The position numbers were made by a program, and so were the translations under genes. The notes under the pieces are model-generated. The model saw nothing but the letters and a program-made list of their open reading frames with translations. It was not told where the DNA came from and did no database searches. A DNA stretch of 64,000 bases from Halocaridina rubra (lineage: Eukaryota > Arthropoda > Malacostraca > Decapoda > Atyidae), in assembly GCA_037179515.1 (NCBI GenBank), contig JAXCGZ010000068.1, forward strand, positions 83,501 to 147,500, read 5' to 3'. The stretch's first letter is position 1, and the number at the start of each line of letters is the position of its first letter. Of this stretch, positions 55,900-64,000 are shown piece after piece.

Positions 55900-58800
55900 A
55901 TGAATATTATTGTCAGTTTGACCTTCATAATAATGGGGTAAGTTTGTTTATGTAATGACTGAACTGATATTAGATATAATTGATAGTTTGGGTTGTGCAT
56001 AGGAATAGACAGGAGTTGATGCTGAGATCCGATACGTACACATAGGATAAAAAGTGCTTTTCATTTTGAATACACGAAGTATATTGCAAAGCGTGATACG
56101 AAAATATACAATATTTTTCCTCATCTTCAGCAACTGAAAACAATCATTGAATGAATTAACTTCGGAAATAAAATTGTTTAGAGAATACATTAAGTTTTTA
56201 ATGTGTAATCTCTTAAACTTCCCCTCTGTTTAGTGGAATCCCTCTCCTCAAAGAGTTCCTGTTCACAACCTTAAAAATGCAAATTTGATAGTGTATATTG
56301 ATTTATAAATATTACCGACAATAGTCTAGTAAAGGTTGTGTGTTTCTTAATTACATGAAAATCAAAGATTTACGGAATTTACGTACATCGCCTCCTATGT
56401 ATATCACTCCAGAATAGACAAGTACAGTGATATGTCCTATCAAACCCAGTTATGAAAGAATCTTATATACTTTATTATAGTATTAGCTTAGGTTTAGTTA
56501 GATTAACTCATCCCTACTCCAGAAACAAGCTATTGTTTATTTTGTAGTTGTTAAACGAGTTTTTTCAATATTTTGTATTATCCTTTCGCTCTTGAGGGGT
56601 TGGGAAAGTAAATTTACCTAAAATATACGAAAGCCACTAAAATGATGATAATAATAATAATGTTTGTGTAATATCACCAGTCTAAAACAACGAATTTAAC
56701 CTTTTCAATTCTATGCATATTAAGCATTCACATAACCTCTATAACTGGTTTTGGAGGAATCACATGATTCAAATTTCTAACACTGCATCATGGGAGTTTT
56801 GTTTCGTTTTCGTAATTACATTTCTTCTCCGCTACTAAAAATCTATAAAGGCCTTATACGTCCCTGCTTAGCATACTACTCTCACATCCGGGATATTTTT
56901 CGTATACTTGTATCCTACATAAGGTTGAGTCTAAGGCCATTAAACTTTTGAACGATCCCTTTCTTCCAGTCTCGATTCTCTTTCTTAACTGAAAGGCATA
57001 ATCTCTTTTCTATCGGTAATGCTTCTATCGTTGCACTGACGAATTGGCGAGTTGCATCCCTCCCCCGCTGGTGAGGCCATGTAGCATACGCCAGCAGCCT
57101 CGTCACACAGGTATTGTGCGCGAGATTTATAGCTCGCGGATTGGTCAATGCAGTGATTGCTTTTCTTTTCCATTCTATTCTTCTTTGTTTTCTCTGATTT
57201 AGAGGACTTTTCTTCCAGATGAGGGCAATTTACTTTACCCGTCCTAGTGCCACATTCATAGAAAAAAAGATAAATATAGAACTTTTATGTGCCTGCCGCT
57301 CCATAGTCACTCATGTCTTCTATCTGTTAATTCTCCGGAGTTTTCTTATAGGCTTCATTATTTGATCAGATATTAAGGTGAGGAAAGTCTCGGTAAAAAT
57401 AATATAATAACTTGGATGAAGATTCAGTTTAGTAAATAATAACACGTACACAGTTTACACATACACTTCCCCACACGAGAATAGATTCTTTTGAAAATGT
57501 AAATTCCGAAGTTAAAGCTTCTACCTCTGAGCCACGGCTAACAGTTTATTGAGACCAGGAATCTATGTAGCGACTTTCAACAGGTTACAGAGCCCCGTCA
57601 CGGTCTGAGGTTAGCAAGGGCATGCACGCAGGTTAACAATTACATCTGCCAAAACAAGTCCTTCGCAAGAATGCAACCGTCTTAGCCCTTGGTAAAAAAG
57701 GGAGTCCGTGATGTAAAAATCTAGTCTTTTACACGATCAACATGAATTTTACAGATCTTACCCAGCGGTGGCAATCTTCTTCGTGGTATTCTTTCATTCG
57801 ATGTCTCACGTTTACGGATTTTATATATTGTCAATCATATTGGCAAGTAATTAAGTAAACAATATAAACATACACTACCCCCTTACTATAAATTGACCTT
57901 TAGAGCTTTAAGAATGTAAATTTGTAGTCAAAGTTTCTAACAAATTAACACCCTCAAAAATCACATTCCGCATGTGGGTTTGAGTATGCATAATCTTGAT
58001 GAATGATAAATGGTAATGATGATGATAATGATAACAATGTTATCAGGCTAGATCACAATAGATAAAAGATCTTCCATAATCATCTTTCTATAAAATCTAC
58101 TACCGTTTATAAGTTCTCCGAACTTAGATTTTTAAGACATATTCGCGAAATTCAATTATTAATTTTCATTTACTCAACACCCTTTATTCATTCTGTATTA
58201 CTTATTGTCAGTCAGCTATGTATATCGCAATACCTTTTTTCTCGAGGTACTTTTTTTTCTCAATTTAAAAAAAATGCATTTTCTACTAAATCTGGTATAG
58301 GATCAACCAACAAATTAGCTGATCAGAGAATTATTTAGAATACTCTTAAGGTTATTTGATTCACAGAGTGTGCGTCCAGCCTGCGCGTGTAGCTCGTAGA
58401 GCCAGTTTCTTTGTGGACAATGGAAATTGTAAATGTCGGCCTGTCAGTGAGCCTTGCTCATTGGAAGTCATTGACGTTACTGGCCGGTCTGCCTTTTCTG
58501 CTAAGGTGAGTTTTTTTTCTTTCTTTAACCGTCTAATACAACGGTGTAAAGTAGTGCAGCAGCTTAAATATACTTTCTTTTGTCGATAGATGATGAGTAT
58601 TGTTTTGTAGTGATAACGTATACAAATGTAGCATTTTTTATTCAGTTTCACATAGACACGTTCAGCTGAATAGAGAACTTTCATTATGGACATTATTTCT
58701 GGGTTCTTCTTTAAATATAAACACCCTGTAGGGCATAAGTAATGTATCAAAGTTCATCGAGAAAATCTGTGGTTAGCATGGTGTATTAAAGCAATATTTA

Positions 58801-61147
58801 CGGACCCGAAACCAATGCGAATATATCTATGCCTCGTGCACCAAAATTAAAGTTTACCATTTACAATGAAGAGAAAGGAAAAATTTTATGCATATATATC
58901 AAGCAATGAGATTATTCCGAATGCAGGCTTGTCACTTTTGAATATAGATGAATAAATAAATAATTCCAGACTATGGTTTGTTGGCATGGGACCCGTCTTT
59001 GCTGTGACAGGTCAGCACTTTCTAGAGCTGATGGAAAGGAAACTGGGTATGTTCGTGGATTCGTGTTAAGAATTCCCCGTCTTACAGACCGATACCGTCA
59101 GCTACAGAGAACCGGTGAGTACAGTATTATTAGTACAGGGAAATAAACCTACTTGAACTATATTAATCAGTTTGGATTTTTCATGCACTAAATTTACATG
59201 GAATTTGCATACTCTGAAGGAAGCGAGTTCTCAATACCAAAGTACTGGATTATATATTTTATAGTTGTCTGGAAAAATATGATTAGCCTTTTATACTATA
59301 AACAATGCACCAACATTTTCGAGCTTAATGACTATATTATGATGAAAGTCCATATTCTATTGAAGTTTTGAAATGCTCAGCTATATCAAATCCACTCATT
59401 TTGATTTGTGCAAAACAACTAATTGTACAAGTTTTTTTTTTAAACAAAACTGGAAAATGAAAGAAAAGTTAGCAGAGAGAATTAACGTAAGCCTTAATCT
59501 ACATTGAACTTTCTAGGTAAAAGTAAGACGGATGATGTTGATGATAGAAACACACAAATAAAGTCAAAATTTACAGAAAAAGGTATACAGCGGACTTTAT
59601 CAGGAAACCTTATTGCAAGAACTATAACAAATGGAGACCATATCAAGAATTCAATTGTGGTTAATTCTGGAAATACTAAGAAAGTGAATGAACCTTGGTC
59701 TGAGATTCCGACAGATGATGGAAGGTATGGACATGATTCTCTTACTGTACACAGTATAGTAGAATTAACTATACAATCTTCAAGTGAGCATAGTAGTAAT
59801 GTACATGTGGAACCAGAAAGATGGGAAACTGTTGGAGCATGCACGAGCTTGGCAAATTGTAACCTCAATAATCTTACCGATTCTAGTACGTTTGAGAATT
59901 TTGGCTCAAAATTACTGGTTTCTAAGATATATGAAACTTCATCTTCAGCACTGAAAAGCTCAAGTCAAGAACCTTCTTTTTTAAAGAAGTTATCAACTGC
60001 GCATATTACTGGACAAGCTTTGGAGACTTTGCACAAAATATATTACCCCAGTCTAGTTCAAACGCCTACTTTAAAACCTGAATCCATGTTACTGCCTGCT
60101 TTTCCATTAAGTGGGCTTCCTAGTATATTGGAACAACCTAGCGTGTTGTCTACTCAAACTGTGTCCGTAGACGAGGTCATCAAACTTGCTCCTAATTTAT
60201 CGCTCTCACTCACATTTTTAAGTACACTAACTTCAACGGATATGATTACCTTTTCGTCATTGATAATTACTCGCCAATCTGACTACATTGAGACACCAAA
60301 AATACTGGGAACTCAATATTTATCTTTACCGATTAGCAGTATTTCGCCTACATACACATCTAGTCTCTCAAGTATCCTTGATTTGGAATTCATAACTTCG
60401 ACTGTTTCATTAGGTACTCAGGCGTTACCACTCCTCACTAGAATGCCTAACACCCGGACTTTGGTTAGTTCCACAAACAATGTTTTCACTTTAGACATTG
60501 GTGTAGATGCATTTGACGTAGACATTGAAAGTATTTTTATATTAGAAGTTCCATACAGTACTTCTGTGATTAATAAGGCAGAATTTGTAAAATATAGGTC
60601 TGTTCCTACTTCGGTTATTGTCAACTCTGTTCAGCCCAGTTTCAAAACTGATTCAGATAACATTCATATGACTTTTGAATTGGGGGATAACATCCCTCAT
60701 GATACCATTGACACCGTGTCTCACACCGCTCTCCTGTTTGAACACGCAAGCCTAGTGACTACTAAGTCAATGTCTACTGCATTTCCTGTTAACCCTCACA
60801 TATGGAGGTTAAACAGTAACGCTGACGGAAGGGCAATTCGGCATTTTATTACGAAGGTTCAAAACACTCCGTCATTGGATACAAAAAGTACACCAGAGTC
60901 CCAAACTGAGAATATCAAATTATCAAACCTCGATTCGAAAAATGCAAGCTCGAGGACTTCTATAAATAAGGAGAGCAACAAGACGAAATCCCTTAACGTA
61001 GGCCATTTACTTAAGTATACTGAGGCAAATTTAACTTTACAAGAGGAATATATAACATTCCTCAAAGCTCTACGTGAACGGAAGCGAAATCAAACTAAAG
61101 CTGACAGTGACAATGCTTCTGGAGTATGGAGTTGGTTGTTTGGTTGA
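55900..61147 (+). CDS. secreted CLIP-like, Ser/Thr-rich protein of unknown function (650 aa)
   Basis: Four exons fit in phase: 55900-55937, 58367-58505, 58970-59114 and 59517-61147, TGA stop. Exon 1 encodes a hydrophobic signal peptide (MNIIVSLTFIIMG) and breaks inside a Gly codon (GG|A). A dibasic site (VARR, 21-24) follows. Residues 34-71 contain C-x-C-x6-C-x19-C-x6-C-C with IDVTGR between the third and fourth Cys; the order resembles the disulfide-knotted CLIP domain of masquerade-like serine protease homologs (inference). No protease domain follows. Instead comes a basic link (RIPRLTDRYRQLQRTGK) and, in one 1.6-kb exon, about 540 residues rich in Ser, Thr and Ile, ending YITFLKALRERKRNQ and SGVWSWLFG. 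CLIP domains usually control immune protease cascades; the tail is unknown to me. Exon 1 is joined on phase and signal-peptide evidence only. Confidence 0.75.
56740..57270 (+). mobile_element. LINE family C 3' end, old plus-strand copy in an intron
   Basis: Plus strand shows WRNHMIQIS-like coding (TTTTGGAGGAATCACATGAT), TIKALYVPA-like pieces, and the stretch GACGAATTGGCGAGTTGCAT matching the reverse complement of CAACTCGCCAACTCATC in the copies at 37740 and 52040. It ends with CGTCCTAGTGCCACATTCAT. It lies in the first intron of the CLIP-like gene and is heavily diverged. Confidence 0.75.
57590..57722 (+). mobile_element. SINE family B, partial copy in an intron
   Basis: AGCCCCGTCACGGTCTGAGG, GTTAGCAAGGGCATGCACGC, CAAAACAAGTCCTTCGCAAG and AAAAAGGGAGTCCGTGATGT match the body of the SINE at 46114-46312 (reverse complement). 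The tRNA-like head is eroded; a CTCTGAGCCACGGCTAA stretch at about 57525 may be a rearranged piece of another head. Confidence 0.7.
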
Positions 61148-61158
61148 TGAATGCTGTA

Positions 61159-61164
61159 AATAAA
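61159..61164 (+). terminator. poly(A) signal of the CLIP-like gene
   Basis: AATAAA only 12 bases after the TGA stop, in CTGTAAATAAAGTCGG. If used, the 3' UTR is very short. Confidence 0.55.
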
Positions 61165-61169
61165 GTCGG

Positions 61170-63264
61170 TCATTAAGTTTTTACGAAGTTTTTCAAGGTA
61201 ACAAAAGTCTATATTAATTAACTTTTAACTTGATACTATAGCTGCTGCTAACTTATCTTTTATATAAAATGTTTTTACTTATATCAGTATTATATATATA
61301 TCACTATACTGAAAAGGTTAATTTTTATTATATAAATCAATGGCTGTATATATTAACACATGACAATTGGTTTTAAATAAAATATACAATTCTTTGTCAT
61401 ATTCTCTTTCCCTCTAAAAACTCTTTTTGTTGTTTGTTTGAAAGTCAGACATTTACAATGGGTTAAATGAAAATGTTTGCCAATACAGTTGCTTATTACC
61501 AATACGAGCTTGAAGGCATCACCTTTGCTCTATATTTGCAGAATACTAATCGTCCTTTTCCTCAATCTCTTTATTTCCAGTAATATCTATACCATTGCTT
61601 CGATTCAAAGGAAATATGATGCTTGGTGAGTGTCAAAATTATTTATTTGAATCCCACTATTGACATGCTTTTGCATGTACAGTATTGCACATCTTGATTC
61701 TTTTCGTCGACTCATTCATTGGATAGCTTTACTGGTTTGTCAAATATATTAAAAAAAAAACAAATCCTGAAAGTGGCTGTTCATGGCTTGAATTTTGAAT
61801 ATAGCAGTTATTGCTAAATTTTCCTTCTCTTATTGCAATCTATCAATATGTCTGTATCGTGTCATTAAAAATAGTAGTATCCAATACCTTCTCGATAAAA
61901 GTAGAAGTTTTGAAGTAGGCATTTACGTTTTTTGGCCAAAACCATTATTACACCAGCACAAATATACAGGAATATAATAGATATACTAATTTCATAATGG
62001 TTGCATGCCATAGAGGAATAAAAGATATTCTTGGAGATGAGAGAAAAAGAATTCCTAAGGCATACTCACGCAATTTTAAGAAAATAATGAAGAGCTAGAA
62101 CCGTAGTCTTTGCAGTTCATGCCCACTGATATTCATTATATACATTTTACTTTGGCAAAGACAACTGGCAGAGGTGAAGTTGCGTAGGATACATTGAAAT
62201 CCCGCAGCCTCCATATATCTGGCATACAATTTGATCACAGTAACCAAGAGTTTAACATTGGCCCACAAAATGGCAAAAGTACATGATAGCAATAATAATT
62301 CCTAATGTGTATGTATATATATGCATTTTATTTTAGAATGCCATGAACAATGCTGTATTTACAAAAGTATCATACTGCATAGTACGGTACTTATTAATAA
62401 CATAACTGTACACGCCCTTTGCTAGTAAGCATCACTTTATGATCTGTTTTGAAATCTGTTAACACACCTGAATCCTTCGAATAAAAAACTGTGGTTAAAA
62501 AAATGGATATAATACAAATGCATCCTCAGGAGTACTGTCAACAAAACAAGTTTTTGTATATTGATATTTATCTGTGAATCTTGGCAAACTGCCACGTCTA
62601 GGAATCCATGCACGTATGGACTTCACAAAATAAAGATTTCCTTCTTAACTATCCTCATGCTTTGATTCACTGTTCATAGGGAATTCCTAAAGGTTTTTAT
62701 AATTCTGAAAAGAAAAATATATTGCTTAACTCAGTCTCTTAAAATTTATGATGATTACTTTTGCGGTATGTCACTATTAATCCCAATGGTAAGGATGGAA
62801 ACCGATTGGAGCTGGAAAATTAAAGCTGGATGCCCCAAGTCTTCCCCCCCCCCTAAGTGGGCTCGATTGCGGGTCTGTAATTTTCAGAGTCGATTATTCT
62901 AAATATTGCACTATCGTGGTCATCTGTAATGATTATTAAATACTATGTTGAAATTAATTTGTAACAAATTTCCTGACCACAGTCTATAAATAACTTTGTT
63001 AAACTTATATGAAAGGTTAATATAAAGCTCTTAAATTTCCTAGTATAAAATTTTGTTGCAGTTTTTATCGATATTACAAATTTCCTATTTCAGTTCTGCA
63101 GTGACAATGCAATGATATTAGCAAAAAAAATAATTACTTATTGACCATAGTAAGGTAACAATTTATATGCAAGGTTGGATGTATAAGCCTTGCAGGATAA
63201 TGTATGAACTTAACATCATAAATGAATTAAGTAAATAAGTAGGTAAGTAGAAAAAGTTATTTAC
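61170..63264. other. intergenic region, nothing recognised
   Basis: AT-rich with no repeats of note except a C run at about 62843-62852. No exon or transposon signature was found on either strand. Confidence 0.5.
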
Positions 63265-63561
63265 CATGAGAAACGCTGCCCCAATGACAAGGGCTTTCAG
63301 CTTTACATCATCATGGGGAAATTCAACATAACATTTGTGAAGTTCATGAGGACCAGCCACCTCGGAAACCAACTGATGAATCCGACCCTTTTCCGCATTG
63401 TCATTAGCATCGTAGATCTGCAGAAAATTTATCATAATTATTTATCGCTATTCTTCAGAGAATACCTTACCTCCATTTCCTGTGTGTTGTCAGAGTTCAC
63501 TAAAAGGGCTCTAAGGGTGAAGGGCTGGTCGTAATTTTGATCTCCTGGACATTTTTCCTTG
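63265..63561 (-). CDS. two exons of an unrecognised gene (partial)
   Basis: Minus-strand exons 63561-63471 and 63417-63265 join in phase 0 between them (ATGGAG|GTAAGG to CTGCAG|ATC). They give KEKCPGDQNYDQPFTLRALL and VNSDNTQEME, then IYDANDNAEKGRIHQLVSEV to KLKALVIGAAFLM. Both have good AG acceptors and GT donors, and the translation is open through. Further exons are expected on both sides; the downstream one was not found and the upstream one would lie to the right. Two cysteines (KCPGD, HKCYVEF) are seen. I do not recognise the family and infer no function. Confidence 0.55.
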
Positions 63562-63882
63562 CTACAAGGCTATAATGAAGACCTGCAGTCGTGACCATAC
63601 TACTGGTTTCAAGCAAGATGTAGAGTTAAGTTTGATATAAGTCTCTATTTTTAAACGTCATTTCTATAATTTTCATATACAGTGGTCGGCATCTCCTTTG
63701 TAAGGGGCCACCCAAACCCCCGTAATTGTATTTCCATCTAAAATAATAATTTTCTCACGCTGCTGTGGAGTTTTCGAATACAATTACTAACCCACAGACC
63801 ACATACATGGCATTGCTTTTTGAGACATACTCATTGTTAAAACAAACACTAGAATCAGAGAAGAGTTGAGTTAAATACATAA

Positions 63883-64000
63883 AGGCCAGTATAGACGATC
63901 GGGCCTGATCGGCGGGCATGCCTGTCATCAGGTTGTTATACTGGGGAAACCAGCGAAATGTCCATGCTTGTGTTAAGCGAAATAACCATGCTTGTGTTAA
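63883..64000 (+). mobile_element. possible left end of a second Harbinger-like element, cut by window edge
   Basis: After TAA at 63880-63882 the sequence AGGCCAGTATAGACGATCGG resembles the outer end of the Harbinger element at 35523 (AG....-TA-A-ACGATC). Inside are self-complementary GATCGGGCCTGATC and a direct repeat of about 23 bp ending CCATGCTTGTGTTAA at the window end. Confidence 0.3.

Overview
The window is nuclear DNA of a decapod crustacean, most likely a penaeid shrimp. Three things point there. The genes have small exons and GT-AG introns. The host proteins (ERp57, c-type lysozyme, two GILT thiol reductases) look arthropod. Simple-sequence DNA, mainly (TA)n, (CA)n, (TTA)n and (GA)n, is extremely dense, which is a known trait of penaeid genomes. 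No bacterial genes, rRNA, CRISPR array or convincing stand-alone tRNA was seen.

Layout of host genes. At 3-5682 (+) lie the last five coding exons of ERp57/PDIA3, ending in a K-T-E-L retention signal. At 9738-11770 (-) lie four coding exons of a c-type lysozyme with both catalytic residues and eight cysteines; its ATG exon was not found. At 42636-44708 (+) is a complete five-exon GILT, and at 45514-48636 (-) a tail-to-tail paralog lacking only its first exon; the first has C-x-x-S at the active site and the second C-x-x-C. At 55900-61147 (+) is a complete four-exon gene for a secreted 650-residue protein: a six-cysteine knot resembling the CLIP domain of masquerade-like proteins, then a long Ser/Thr-rich tail with no protease. 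At 63265-63561 (-) are two exons of a gene I do not recognise.

Most of the rest, especially 11-42 kb and 51-57 kb, is transposon. Four LINE families are present. Family A is CR1-like, with one nearly intact full-length copy, a second damaged one, and many 3' ends sitting in (CA)n/(TA)n tracts. Family B is a CR1 with a TTCTTATG tail. Family C is Jockey/I-like. An RTE-like family survives only as remnants. There are also two clear tRNA-derived SINE families (here A and B), a further short family D, a solo-LTR-like insertion, an LTR-like family R1 in three copies, a 608-bp PIF/Harbinger element with 49-bp inverted repeats, and a 190-bp hairpin.

The observations most worth following up are these. 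(1) ORF2 of LINE A has no usable AUG and overlaps ORF1 in the -1 frame just after an A-AAT-TTT slippery heptamer, in both copies. (2) The CLIP-like secreted gene. (3) The repeated placement of LINE A ends in microsatellites and next to its own tails. (4) The hairpin at 54831-55021. (5) The GILT pair with divergent active sites.
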